NCBI GenBank assembly: GCA_016882525.1
Contig: VGPU01000021.1
Span: 1 to 36,841, forward strand
Length of the DNA stretch: 36,841 nt
From: Cyanobacteria bacterium M_surface_10_m2_119
GTDB lineage: Bacteria; Cyanobacteriota; Cyanobacteriia; PCC-6307; Cyanobiaceae
Direction: 5' to 3'
In this document: positions 19,080 through 28,318 of the stretch, piece by piece
Layout: each line of letters begins with the position of its first letter
How positions within the stretch are numbered: position 1 is the stretch's first letter
Program-made: the position numbers and the translations under genes
Notes under the pieces: model-generated
Databases searched by the model: none
The model's input: only the letters and a program-made list of their open reading frames with translations
Told to the model about the DNA's origin: nothing

Positions 19080-20603
19080 TCAGGGGCGGCGCCAGACCAG
19101 GCCGTCATCGGCGAGCAGGGAATCCGCGGCGGCCGGGCCCCAGGTGCGGGCCTCGTAGGGCTGCACGGGCAGTTGCCAGGGGGCGTCCTCGATCAGCTCC
19201 AGCAGGGGGGTGTAGAGGCGCCAGGCTGCCTCCACCTCGTCGCTGCGGGTGAACAGGGTGGGATCGCCGAGCATGGCGTCGGCGAGCAGGCGTACGTAGC
19301 CCTCGTCGCTGGGCTCGCCGAAGCTCTCGTCGTAGCTGAAGGCCATGTCGACCGGGCGGCTGCGCATGCCGGAGCCCGGAGCCTTCACCTCGAAGCGGAT
19401 GTTGGCCCCCTCATCCGGCTGGATCCTGAGGATCAGCTGGTTGGGGGTGGGGGCGCCGCCGGCCGCGTCAAACAGGTGCACGGGCGCTTCCCGGAAGGTG
19501 AGCACCACCTCGCTGAGACGCTTGGGCAGGCGCTTGCCGGTACGCACATAGAAGGGCACCCCCTGCCAGCGCCAGTTGTCGATGAACAGCTTGGTGGCCA
19601 CATAGGTCTCGGTGGTGCTGTTCGGATCCACCCCCGGCTCCTGGCGGTAGCCGGGAATCGGGCTGACACTGCTGCCGCCGGCGCCGTACTGCCCGCGCAC
19701 GCAGCATTTCCAGGGCTCACTCTCGTTGGCCAGGCGTGCGGCCTGCAGCACCTTGGCCTTCTCGTTGCGAATCGCCTCGGCGTCGAAGCGACCCGGGGGC
19801 TCCATGGCGGTGAGGGCGAGGATCTGGGTGAGGTGGTTCTGCACCATGTCGCGCAGAGCCCCACTGCTTTCGTAGTAGCCGGCCCGCTCCTCCACCCCCA
19901 CCGTCTCGGCGGCGGTGATCTGCACGTTGGCGATGTAATTCCGGTTCCACACCGGCTCGAAGATCGTGTTGGCGAAGCGCAGCACCAGGATGTTCTGCAC
20001 CGTCTCCTTGCCGAGATAGTGGTCGATGCGGAAGATCTGATTTTCCTTGGCGCAGCTCTGCACCACCTTGTTGAGGGTCTGGGCGCTGGCGTAGTCGGTG
20101 CCGAAGGGCTTCTCGATCACCACCCGGCTGCGCTCGCTGTCGGCCAGCAGGCCCGCGGCCGCCAGGGCGCGGGTGCCGCTGCCGTAGAAGGTGGGGGAGA
20201 CCGAGAGATAGAACGTGCGGTTCCCGCGGGTGGCCCGCAGGCGATCGATGCTGTCGAGCCGCTGGCCGAGGCGCACGATCGAGGCCGGGTCCGACAGGTC
20301 GGCGGGCTCATAGAAGAGGCCCGCCGCGAAGCACTCCCAGGCCTGGGGGTCGCTGGCGATGGTGTCGGCCAAGGCCTCCTCCATCCGGCTGCGGAAGTCG
20401 GCGTCGCTCCAGGGCCGGCGAGCACAGCCGAGCACGCCGAATTCACTGGGAAGACGGCGCTGGCGGTGCAGTTCGAACAGGGCCGGGATCAGCTTGCGGT
20501 GGGTGAGGTCGCCGCTGGCCCCGAAGATCACGATGCACTGGGGCGGAATCACCCGCTCCTGCCGCAGGCCCACCCGCAGGGGGTTGGTGAGAACGGCGTC
20601 CAT
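19080..20603 (-). CDS. zwf: Glucose-6-phosphate 1-dehydrogenase
   Basis: First enzyme of the oxidative pentose phosphate pathway, making NADPH and 6-phosphogluconolactone; the main dark NADPH source in cyanobacteria. The 507-residue protein is full length with the coenzyme site IFGASGDLTHRKL (GASGDLT, 28-34), EKPFG (164-168), the substrate/active-site motif RIDHYLGKE (192-200) and FYVRTGKRLPKR. Cysteines at 23, 60, 91, 184 and elsewhere could serve redox control, but I did not map them to known regulatory positions. ATG 20603 lies 144 bp from the petH stop, with the petH terminator between, so zwf probably has its own promoter. Confidence 0.97.
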   Translation of the reverse strand: MDAVLTNPLRVGLRQERVIPPQCIVIFGASGDLTHRKLIPALFELHRQRRLPSEFGVLGCARRPWSDADFRSRMEEALADTIASDPQAWECFAAGLFYEPADLSDPASIVRLGQRLDSIDRLRATRGNRTFYLSVSPTFYGSGTRALAAAGLLADSERSRVVIEKPFGTDYASAQTLNKVVQSCAKENQIFRIDHYLGKETVQNILVLRFANTIFEPVWNRNYIANVQITAAETVGVEERAGYYESSGALRDMVQNHLTQILALTAMEPPGRFDAEAIRNEKAKVLQAARLANESEPWKCCVRGQYGAGGSSVSPIPGYRQEPGVDPNSTTETYVATKLFIDNWRWQGVPFYVRTGKRLPKRLSEVVLTFREAPVHLFDAAGGAPTPNQLILRIQPDEGANIRFEVKAPGSGMRSRPVDMAFSYDESFGEPSDEGYVRLLADAMLGDPTLFTRSDEVEAAWRLYTPLLELIEDAPWQLPVQPYEARTWGPAAADSLLADDGLVWRRP

Positions 20604-20691
20604 CCGAAATCCGCGGATGCTTCCGGTTTAACGGGGCCGGGCGGTGGCTCCTAGGGCCTGGCGGCGTTTGTGATGGTTGTGTGAGCGAAAC

Positions 20692-20717
20692 AAAAAAAAG
20701 CCCGCCGAAGGCGGGCT
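20692..20717 (-). terminator. Rho-independent terminator after petH
   Basis: Read on the minus strand: stem AGCCCGCC / GGCGGGCT with a TTC loop (plus-strand arms 20699-20706 and 20710-20717), followed directly by a run of eight T (20692-20699 overlapping the stem base). It sits 31 nt past the petH stop and separates petH from zwf transcription. Confidence 0.92.
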
Positions 20718-20747
20718 GATCGTTGACGGCAGGGCGGGCCGTGTTGC

Positions 20748-21961
<1,214 letters not shown>

Positions 21962-22024
21962 GGGAACGTGCACGGATAGCCGTACCCGGCTCGGCGCGGT
22001 TAGGTTGTCGCCCAGCACACAAGG

Positions 22025-22660
22025 TTGAATTCGTCCTTGGCGCCGCTCACCCTCTTTCAGCCGTCCCGCGAGCAAGACACCCTCGAGCACGGCGATGACG
22101 GGCTGACCGCACCGGATGGGCTTGGGGATCCGGCCCGCCTGTTCGCGACGGCCAGCTGCAGTCTCGACACCATCCAGCAGGAGATGGAGCGGCTTGAGCA
22201 GGGGGCGCGCCGTCTGGCGGTGCAGCTGCGGCTGGCCCTCGAACCCGACTGGCTATGGGCCGTGCTCACCGATTACGCCCACCTCAGCCGCTTCATCCCC
22301 AACCTGGCCAGCTCCCGCCTCCTCTGGCGCCGGGGAAACAGGGTGGGGCTCGAGCAGGTGGGCACCCAGCAGTTCTGTGGGTTGCGCTTCAGTGCCCGGG
22401 TGGAGCTGGAGCTGGAGGAGGATCGCGAGGCCGGGGAGTTGCGCTTCGAACTGCGCAGCGGCGACTTCCGGCGTTTTGACGGCGTGTGGCGCGTCGACAG
22501 CGACTCCAGCAGCACACGGCTGCTCTATGCGCTGGTGGTGCAGGGCAAACCGGGCATGCCGATCGGGCTGATCGAGCAGCGGCTGCAGCAGGACCTGGCC
22601 AGCAACCTGCGGGGTGTGCAGCAGGAAGCCATGCGCCGGGCAACGCAACTGGGCCGCTGA
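22025..22660 (+). CDS. SRPBCC (START-like) family protein
   Basis: About 211 residues. The C-terminal 150 residues fit the SRPBCC/START ligand-binding fold: WLWAVLTDYAHLSRFIPNL (helix after the first strand), a run of beta strands with VELELEEDREAGELRFEL and GVWRVD, and a long C-terminal helix GMPIGLIEQRLQQDLASNLRG. Such proteins bind lipids or other hydrophobic molecules; no catalytic residue can be pointed out and the ligand is unknown. The N-terminal 50 residues look disordered. The TTG at 22025 has no good ribosome site, and a later start near M54 (QEMERLEQGAR) is possible. It is divergent from petH across about 98 bp. Confidence 0.75.
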   Translation: MNSSLAPLTLFQPSREQDTLEHGDDGLTAPDGLGDPARLFATASCSLDTIQQEMERLEQGARRLAVQLRLALEPDWLWAVLTDYAHLSRFIPNLASSRLLWRRGNRVGLEQVGTQQFCGLRFSARVELELEEDREAGELRFELRSGDFRRFDGVWRVDSDSSSTRLLYALVVQGKPGMPIGLIEQRLQQDLASNLRGVQQEAMRRATQLGR

Positions 22661-22703
22661 GAGGCCAGCAGACAGCCGAGCGGTTTTCCTGTGAGCTCAA
22701 AAC

Positions 22704-22720
22704 CCTGAACGCGATTCAGG
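22704..22720. other. Hairpin after the SRPBCC gene
   Basis: Perfect 6-bp arms CCTGAA and TTCAGG around CGCGA, 44 nt after the SRPBCC stop. It has no T run on the plus strand, so it is at best a weak terminator or an RNA-stabilising stem. Confidence 0.25.
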
Positions 22721-22841
22721 TGCCCTGATCAACGGCCGTGGTCAGCAAACTGCGATCCAACCGCCATCAGTTGGAAAGAGCCCACCTGTGCCAGCTTCTG
22801 GCCTTGGCTCAGGATGGATTGCCGACTGATTGTTCGCAATC

Positions 22842-22869
22842 AAAAAATGATCCCAAGCTTCTCAGCTTG
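22842..22869 (-). terminator. Candidate terminator of tRNA-Glu
   Basis: On the minus strand, 16 nt past the tRNA 3' end: stem CAAGCT / AGCTTG with loop GAGA (plus 22854-22869), then GGATCA and six T (22842-22847). The six-base gap before the T run makes it imperfect. Confidence 0.45.
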
Positions 22870-22885
22870 AAATTCATTTGTTTCA

Positions 22886-22958
22886 TACCCCCAAGGGGAT
22901 TCGAACCCCTGTCGCCTCCGTGAAAGGGAGGTGTCCTAGGCCTCTAGACGATGGGGGC
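22886..22958 (-). tRNA. trnE: tRNA-Glu (anticodon TTC)
   Basis: Read on the minus strand the 73-nt gene starts GCCCCCATCGTCTAGAGGCC and ends with the T arm AGGGG-TTCGAAT-CCCCT and acceptor TGGGGGT plus discriminator A (22886). The acceptor pairs over 7 bp with a terminal G-U, as in other cyanobacterial tRNA-Glu genes from memory. The anticodon loop CTTTCAC places TTC at 22922-22924. CCA is not encoded. Besides translation, this tRNA feeds 5-aminolevulinate synthesis for chlorophyll and bilins via glutamyl-tRNA reductase. Confidence 0.97.
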
Positions 22959-22972
22959 GAGGCCACGACGTG

Positions 22973-22978
22973 ATTTTA
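22973..22978 (-). promoter_or_regulatory. Candidate -10 element of tRNA-Glu
   Basis: TAAAAT on the minus strand, 14 nt before the tRNA 5' end, in an AT-rich pocket. No good -35 partner is visible. Confidence 0.35.
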
Positions 22979-23072
22979 GACCCTTCTGTTTGACCCGCTT
23001 CCGGGACTGACAGGAAGGTCGCAAACCCAGGACCAGACCGGAGATCTGGGCCGTTGCGCCGATGAATGGAAG

Positions 23073-24302
23073 CTACGGGTCAGGGTGTCCCTTCGTCAAG
23101 GCGGGTTGGCCCTGGCCGGTCCACACCGGCACGGTGACGTGGAAGCAGGCACCCTCTCCGGGCTCGGACACCACCCAGATGCGCCCACCGTGCACCTCGG
23201 CGATCCGCCGGCACACCGAGAGGCCCACGCCGTAGCCCGAGGTGGTCTGGGAGGTCTGGGGCAGGCGGACCCGGTCCTGGAAGTTGCGCTGCTGCTCCGG
23301 CTCAGGAATCCCGGGACCGCTGTCGCACACGCTCACCTGCACCCATTGGCTGGTGCGGTGCAGCAGGGTGAGGCTCACCTCCCCCCCATCCGGCGTGTAC
23401 TTCAGGGCGTTCTCCAGCAGGTTGAGCAGCACCTGGCGCATGCGTCGCCCGTCGGCGTAGACGTCGGGCAGGTCGGCGGGAATGTCGGTGACCAGGCGCA
23501 GCTCCCGGCCAACCCAGAGTTTCTCCAGCTCCAGAATCGTTTCGGCCGCCACCGTGCCCAGATTGAGGCGCTGGGGGTTGAACAGGGCCTCCCAGCGGGT
23601 GGTGCCCACCTCCAGCAGATCCTGGGAGAGGGCCTCGATGTCGTTGAGCCGGCGCTTGAGCACGTCCTGGAAGCGCAGGACGTCGATCTGGCCCAGCTCA
23701 TGGCTCTGGAGCGCCAGTTTCGCAGCGGTGAGCGGGGTGCGCAGCTCGTGGGCCACCATGCGCAGCAGCCGCTCCTGCACCCCCAGGCGCTCGGCCAGGG
23801 TTTCGTTCTCCTGGCGGAGCACGAGCAGCTGGTCCTCCAGCTGCAGTTCCCGCCTGGTGCGGCTGCCGTCGATCTCCACCGGCTGCAGGCTCATGCCCAG
23901 GTCGGTGACCACTTCCTGCTGCTGCCAGCGCGGCAGCCAGCTGCGCAGTTTCTGGGTGATGGCGTTGCCGGCAAACACCTGCTTGGGCAGGGGTGAGAGC
24001 TTCACCAGGGCGGGGGTGGCCACCAGACGGTGGAGCTCCAGCAGTTCCGGCTGCCGGGCTGGATCGGCCACCTCCAGGGTCACGGAGAAGCCCACGTCTT
24101 CCGCTTTGAGCAACTGGAAGAGGTTGCGCAGATCGGGGCTGGCCAGGTGATGGTTCGCGGCCACCAGCAGGAGCTTCAGGCCCTGGCGTTCCTCGCGCGC
24201 TCCCAGGCCGCCCAGGTCAGCCGGCTGGGGCCCGGCGAGGGCCGCTTCAGGTCGAGGCCGCTCCGGGTCGGGCCCACTGGCGACGGAGAGGGAGGCACGC
24301 AC
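23073..24302 (-). CDS. sasA: KaiC-interacting sensor histidine kinase SasA
   Basis: Output kinase of the circadian clock: its KaiB-like N-terminal domain binds KaiC and the kinase phosphorylates the response regulator RpaA. The 409 residues show a KaiB/thioredoxin-like domain (about 42-125, [20 protein letters not shown] to [18 protein letters not shown]), a coiled linker (about 150-180), HisKA with H185 in [17 protein letters not shown], and an HATPase domain with [14 protein letters not shown] (N box), [11 protein letters not shown] (G1) and [18 protein letters not shown] (G2). No membrane segment, as expected for the soluble kinase. The first 40 residues are Pro/Ala-rich and the true start could be further in. 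It points toward tRNA-Glu and is divergent from the CpcS-like gene. Confidence 0.95.
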   Translation of the reverse strand: MRASLSVASGPDPERPRPEAALAGPQPADLGGLGAREERQGLKLLLVAANHHLASPDLRNLFQLLKAEDVGFSVTLEVADPARQPELLELHRLVATPALVKLSPLPKQVFAGNAITQKLRSWLPRWQQQEVVTDLGMSLQPVEIDGSRTRRELQLEDQLLVLRQENETLAERLGVQERLLRMVAHELRTPLTAAKLALQSHELGQIDVLRFQDVLKRRLNDIEALSQDLLEVGTTRWEALFNPQRLNLGTVAAETILELEKLWVGRELRLVTDIPADLPDVYADGRRMRQVLLNLLENALKYTPDGGEVSLTLLHRTSQWVQVSVCDSGPGIPEPEQQRNFQDRVRLPQTSQTTSGYGVGLSVCRRIAEVHGGRIWVVSEPGEGACFHVTVPVWTGQGQPALTKGHPDP

Positions 24303-24383
24303 CCCCCCACGTTATGGGGAAATGGGCAGAACGGGCCAGCCTCGCTATGACAAGGGCATCGCATGCGCCCTTCTGGGCAATCC

Positions 24384-24388
24384 AGGAG
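24384..24388 (+). promoter_or_regulatory. Ribosome binding site deciding the start at 24399
   Basis: AGGAG lies 10 nt before ATG 24399. The alternative in-frame ATG at 24363 has no comparable site, so the shorter start is preferred for the CpcS-like gene. Confidence 0.6.
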
Positions 24389-24398
24389 CCGGGCGACC

Positions 24399-24977
24399 AT
24401 GACCCTCAGTTCTGATCGATCCCTGGAGCCGCGGGTTTCCCTGCAGCAGAGCGCCGCGTCGCCCTCCAGCCGCATTCAGCTCGACAGCAACCTCCGGCGT
24501 TGGTTTTCCCGCAACCTCGGCCTCTGGCGTTCCCGCCGCCTCTACTTCTTCGCCGATGGCGAGGCCCTGCGGGTTGACATGATGCTGCGGCTGGAGAGCT
24601 TTTCCGAGCCGATCGAGGGGGAGGCGGCCTACCGCTTCACCTGGTGGCCGGAGCAGGAGTTCGATTTCTTTGCCCTCAAGCCCCGCTTCGTGCCCACCGG
24701 CACGATGGAGGCCTTCCTCTGTGGCCACCAGCTGCGGCGCAGCCGTGGGTATCTGTGCGGCAGCCCCACCAAGAGCCAGATCCGCCAGGTGGATGAGCAC
24801 GAGGTGATCTTCGAGTCCCACTACCAGGAGTGGGACATCCTGGAACACATCCGCCTGATCGATCAGGACCGCTACCGGGCCCGCTCGATCTACTCCTGGA
24901 AGGACGGGGTGCTCGAGCTGGCCGAAACCCACCATGAGATCCGGGTTGAGGAGGCGGGCGCCGCGCTCCAGTGCTGA
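24399..24977 (+). CDS. CpcS/CpeS-like (calycin-type) conserved cyanobacterial protein
   Basis: A 192-residue cytosolic protein. After a disordered N-terminus (about 1-28) it has NLRRWFSRNLGLWRSRRLYFF (aromatic Gly-x-Trp-x-Ser-x-Arg pattern), a run of beta strands, GTMEAFLCGHQLRRSRGYLCG in the middle, and a terminal ETHHEIRVEE. The opening pattern, the central GTM-E and RxRGY elements and the closing EIR resemble the CpcS/CpeS phycobiliprotein lyases, which attach bilins within a lipocalin-like barrel. I infer a related fold; lyase activity is uncertain, since key contacts cannot be confirmed by eye. It is divergent from sasA (96 bp apart), with a good AGGAG ribosome site. Confidence 0.6.
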   Translation: MTLSSDRSLEPRVSLQQSAASPSSRIQLDSNLRRWFSRNLGLWRSRRLYFFADGEALRVDMMLRLESFSEPIEGEAAYRFTWWPEQEFDFFALKPRFVPTGTMEAFLCGHQLRRSRGYLCGSPTKSQIRQVDEHEVIFESHYQEWDILEHIRLIDQDRYRARSIYSWKDGVLELAETHHEIRVEEAGAALQC

Positions 24978-25011
24978 TGCAGCAGCATGGGCTGATCTGA
25001 AGCCGCTGTTG

Positions 25012-25563
25012 GTGTCGCTGTTCTCACCGCCTCCGCGGTGCCGAGGGTTCGTTTCCTCTGCTCTGCTCCCGGGGCTGCTTGCGGCGGCCCTGCTGCTGCC
25101 TGGTCTGGCCGCTCTGGCCGCCCCGACGCCTGCCACGGAGGCCGATATGGCCCTCTACACCCGCATGGCCGGGGTGAACGTGTGCATCGCCCGGGCGGCG
25201 GGGGTGGAGTTCGACAAGGCTGCAGCCATTGCCGGTGAGACCATCGCCCAGGTGATTCAGGACCAGCACGGCCGCGTGATCGCGGTGGTGTCGCAGCGGC
25301 CCCTGACTCTGGAGGACCTGCGCAGGGGGACGTTCAATTCCGCCGTGCTCGCTGCAGTGGAGATCTGCCCGAACCAGGTGCCACCCGGGGTGCTCAAGGA
25401 CGTGCAGGCAGCCCTGGAGCGGGCCGAACCCTCACCTGCCGCCCCGCCAGGGCGCGCTCCGCAGGGGGCTTCCGGTGCCGCCGCGCCAGGCCGGACGCCC
25501 AGGCCTGCTCCGGCCCGCCCCACCTCTACCCCCACCTCCACTCCCGCCACTCCTGCGCGATGA
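25012..25563 (+). CDS. Secreted hypothetical protein with Pro/Thr-rich tail
   Basis: About 183 residues with a signal peptide: hydrophobic SALLPGLLAAALLLPGLAAL ending in an Ala-rich cleavage region before PTPATEAD. The mature core (MALYTRMAGVNVCIARAAGV, FDKAAAIAGETIAQVIQDQHG, LAAVEICPNQVP) contains two cysteines that might pair in the periplasm; it is followed by a 45-residue Pro/Ala/Thr-rich, probably disordered tail. I do not know the function. The frame opens at 24934 inside the preceding gene; GTG 25012 (or TTG 25009) starts just before the signal sequence but has no strong ribosome site. The stop overlaps the pepN ATG by 4 nt (ATGA), implying translational coupling. Confidence 0.7.
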   Translation: MSLFSPPPRCRGFVSSALLPGLLAAALLLPGLAALAAPTPATEADMALYTRMAGVNVCIARAAGVEFDKAAAIAGETIAQVIQDQHGRVIAVVSQRPLTLEDLRRGTFNSAVLAAVEICPNQVPPGVLKDVQAALERAEPSPAAPPGRAPQGASGAAAPGRTPRPAPARPTSTPTSTPATPAR

Positions 25564-28280
25564 CCAACACGGTGCGTTTGGCTGACTACCGCCCTGCTCC
25601 CCAGCTCCTGGAACGCACGGATCTGCTGGTGGCGCTCGGTGCCGAGGGCAGTGAGGTGACGGCCCGCCTGGCCTTCCAGCCCAATCCCGCGGCCGACGGG
25701 CCTGGCCCCCTGGTGCTGCAGGGGGTGGATCTGGAGCTGCTGGAACTGCGCCTCGATGGGGAATCCCTGGGGGCGGAGGCCTACGCGCTGGAGTCCGAGC
25801 GCTTGGTGATCCCGGTCCCGCCCTCCCGCCCCTTCCTGCTGGAGAGCCGGGTGCGGATCCATCCGGAAACCAACAGCACCCTCGAGGGGCTCTACGTGAG
25901 TGGGGGCCTGTTCACCACCCAGTGCGAGGCCGAGGGGTTCCGCCGCATCACCTTCCATCCCGATCGGCCCGACCTGCTCAGCCGCTTCCGGGTGCGGATC
26001 GAGGCCGATCAGGCCAGCTGCCCGGTGCTGCTCAGCAATGGTAATTGCATCGAGACCGGCCCCTTGCCCCCCGATCCGGCCACGGGGGCGGCCCGTCACT
26101 TCGCGGTGTGGGATGACCCCTTTCCCAAGCCCTCCTATCTCTTTGCCCTGGTGGCTGGGCAGCTGGAGGAAGTGCGCGACCCGTTCACCACCCGCAGTGG
26201 CCGCACGGTGCAGTTGCGCCTGCACGTGGAGCCGGGTGACGCCCCCTACACCGCCCATGCCATGGCCTCCCTCAAGCGGGCGATGGCATGGGATGAGCAG
26301 CGCTACGGCCTGGAATACGACCTCGATGAATACAACATCGTGGCGGTGCGCCATTTCAACATGGGCGCGATGGAGAACAAGAGCCTCAATATCTTCAACT
26401 CCAAGCTGGTGCTCGCCGATGCGGAAACCGCCACCGATGCGGAGCTTGAGCGTATCGAGAGTGTGATCGCCCATGAGTACTTCCACAACTGGACCGGCAA
26501 CCGCATTACCTGTCGCGACTGGTTCCAGCTGTCGCTGAAGGAGGGGTTGACGGTCTTCCGGGACCAGAGTTTCACCGAGGACCTGCACGGGGCGGCCCTC
26601 AACCGCATCGAGAATGTGGCCCTGCTGCGCAACACCCAGTTCCGGGAAGATGCCGGCCCCACCGCCCATCCGGTGCAGCCTGATGCCTATCAGGCGATCG
26701 ATAACTTTTACACCACCACGATCTACGAAAAGGGGTCGGAGGTGATCCGCATGCTCCACACCCTGCTGGGGGAGGAGGCGTTCATGCGAGGTATGGCGCT
26801 GTACGTGAGCCGCCACGATGGCTCGGCGGCCACCTGTGCCGATTTCGTGCAGGCGATGGAGGATGCAGCCCAGCAGGCCTGGGCCGCCGACCCCAGGGCC
26901 CCTCGCTTCGCATTCGCCCAGTTCCGTCGCTGGTATCACCAGGCCGGCACACCGGTGCTGCAAGTGCAAAGGCACTGGGATGGGGAGACCGGCGTGCTGG
27001 AGCTGCAGATCCGCCAGCACACTCCGCCCACGCCCGGCCAGAGCGAAAAGCAGCCCCTGGTGATTCCCCTGGCCCTCGGGCTGCTCGGCCAGGCGGGTGA
27101 TCCCCTGGCCGTGCAGCTCGAGGGGGAACCCGCGCCGGCCATGGATCACCCCACCGGCACCCGTCTGCTGGTGATCGACCAGCCTGAGCAGCACCTGCGC
27201 CTGGTGGGCCTGCCCCGCCAGCACCATCCGCCGGCCCTCTCCTTGCTCCGCCACTTTTCGGCCCCGGTGAAGCTGGAGCTGGGCCGTCCCACCGCCGAAC
27301 TGGTGCACCTGCTGGCGGCCGATCCGGATCCCTTCTCCCGCTGGGATGCGGGCCAGGAGCTCTGGCGCCAGGCGCTGCTCGCCCGTGCCGCTGCCGACGG
27401 CTCCGGCGAGGACCTTGCGGCGGGCCCGCTGGAAGCGGCGCTGATCGATGCGATCCGTCGGATTCTGGCCGACCCCTCCCTCTCCGATGCCAGCCGCAGT
27501 GCCCTGCTCGGCCTGCCCGGTCTGGCCGAACTGGAGGATGGGGCCGTGGCCGCGGGGCTGGAGCCCGATCCGCCAGCCCTGTTCGCCGCCCAGCAGCAGC
27601 TGCAGCGCCGCTTCGGCGTGGCCCTGGCCGAGCCCCTCACCCTGGCGTTGGAGCGATGCCGCGATGGCTGGCCGCGGGCCTGGCCCGATGGTGATGGTGC
27701 CCGCCGCCTCACGGGGGTGATCTGGGGCTGGCGCGCGGCCGCCGGCGATGCCGCAGTGCTGGCCGCGGCACGCGCGGCGGTGGAAGGCCCCTCGATGACC
27801 CTGGCGCGCGCAGGTCTGCGCGCCCTGCAACCCCTGGCCGGTCCTGAGCGGGAGGCGGCAATGGCGGCTTTCTATGGCCGCTGGCAGCACCGGCCGGTGA
27901 TCCTGGATGCCTGGTTCGCGATGGAGGCCAGCGCTCCCCTGGCGGATGGCCTGGCGCGGGTGGCCCGCCTGCTGGAGCACCCGCGCTACGACCCGATGGC
28001 GCCGAACTCAGTGCGGGCCGTGCTCGGCGGCCTGGCGGCCAACCCGCCGGTGTTCCATGCCGCCGATGGCTCGGGCTACCGCTTCATGGCAGAGCAGATC
28101 GCCGCGGTCGATCGCCGCAACCCGATCACGGCCTCCCGCCTGGCCAAGGTCTTCAGTCGCTGGCGCAGCTATGGCCCTGCCCGTTCGGCGGCCATGCACG
28201 CTGCCCTCGAGCAGCTGGCCGGTGCCGAGCTCTCCGCCAACACCCGCGAGGTGGTGACCCTCTGCCTGGGGGATCGCTGA
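25560..28280 (+). CDS. pepN: Aminopeptidase N (M1 family)
   Basis: Zinc metallopeptidase removing N-terminal residues from peptides, cytosolic (no signal peptide). The 906 residues match the bacterial PepN layout: an N-terminal beta domain (about 1-200), the catalytic domain with GAMEN (269-273, N-terminal recognition) and HEYFHNWTG (H305, E306, H309) with the third zinc ligand E328 in LKEGLTVF, exactly the HExxH-x18-E spacing; the general Tyr region NFYTTTIYEKGSEVIRML follows; and a helical C-terminal domain (about 550-906). ATG 25560 overlaps the preceding stop (ATGA). Confident assignment. Confidence 0.97.
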   Translation: MTNTVRLADYRPAPQLLERTDLLVALGAEGSEVTARLAFQPNPAADGPGPLVLQGVDLELLELRLDGESLGAEAYALESERLVIPVPPSRPFLLESRVRIHPETNSTLEGLYVSGGLFTTQCEAEGFRRITFHPDRPDLLSRFRVRIEADQASCPVLLSNGNCIETGPLPPDPATGAARHFAVWDDPFPKPSYLFALVAGQLEEVRDPFTTRSGRTVQLRLHVEPGDAPYTAHAMASLKRAMAWDEQRYGLEYDLDEYNIVAVRHFNMGAMENKSLNIFNSKLVLADAETATDAELERIESVIAHEYFHNWTGNRITCRDWFQLSLKEGLTVFRDQSFTEDLHGAALNRIENVALLRNTQFREDAGPTAHPVQPDAYQAIDNFYTTTIYEKGSEVIRMLHTLLGEEAFMRGMALYVSRHDGSAATCADFVQAMEDAAQQAWAADPRAPRFAFAQFRRWYHQAGTPVLQVQRHWDGETGVLELQIRQHTPPTPGQSEKQPLVIPLALGLLGQAGDPLAVQLEGEPAPAMDHPTGTRLLVIDQPEQHLRLVGLPRQHHPPALSLLRHFSAPVKLELGRPTAELVHLLAADPDPFSRWDAGQELWRQALLARAAADGSGEDLAAGPLEAALIDAIRRILADPSLSDASRSALLGLPGLAELEDGAVAAGLEPDPPALFAAQQQLQRRFGVALAEPLTLALERCRDGWPRAWPDGDGARRLTGVIWGWRAAAGDAAVLAAARAAVEGPSMTLARAGLRALQPLAGPEREAAMAAFYGRWQHRPVILDAWFAMEASAPLADGLARVARLLEHPRYDPMAPNSVRAVLGGLAANPPVFHAADGSGYRFMAEQIAAVDRRNPITASRLAKVFSRWRSYGPARSAAMHAALEQLAGAELSANTREVVTLCLGDR

Positions 28281-28318
28281 ACCGGGCTCCCTCAGCCGCT
28301 CCACGGGGGGCTCGGCCC

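Noticed and set aside
20609-20618. Palindrome ATCCGCGGAT before zwf
   Set aside because: Ten-bp palindromes of this GC type are expected by chance in GC-rich DNA, and no second copy or spacing pattern supports a site.
25257-27980. 907-codon minus-strand open frame
   Set aside because: Antisense shadow of pepN caused by high GC at third codon positions; Gly/His/Gln-rich translation with no domain, while the plus strand encodes a complete M1 peptidase.
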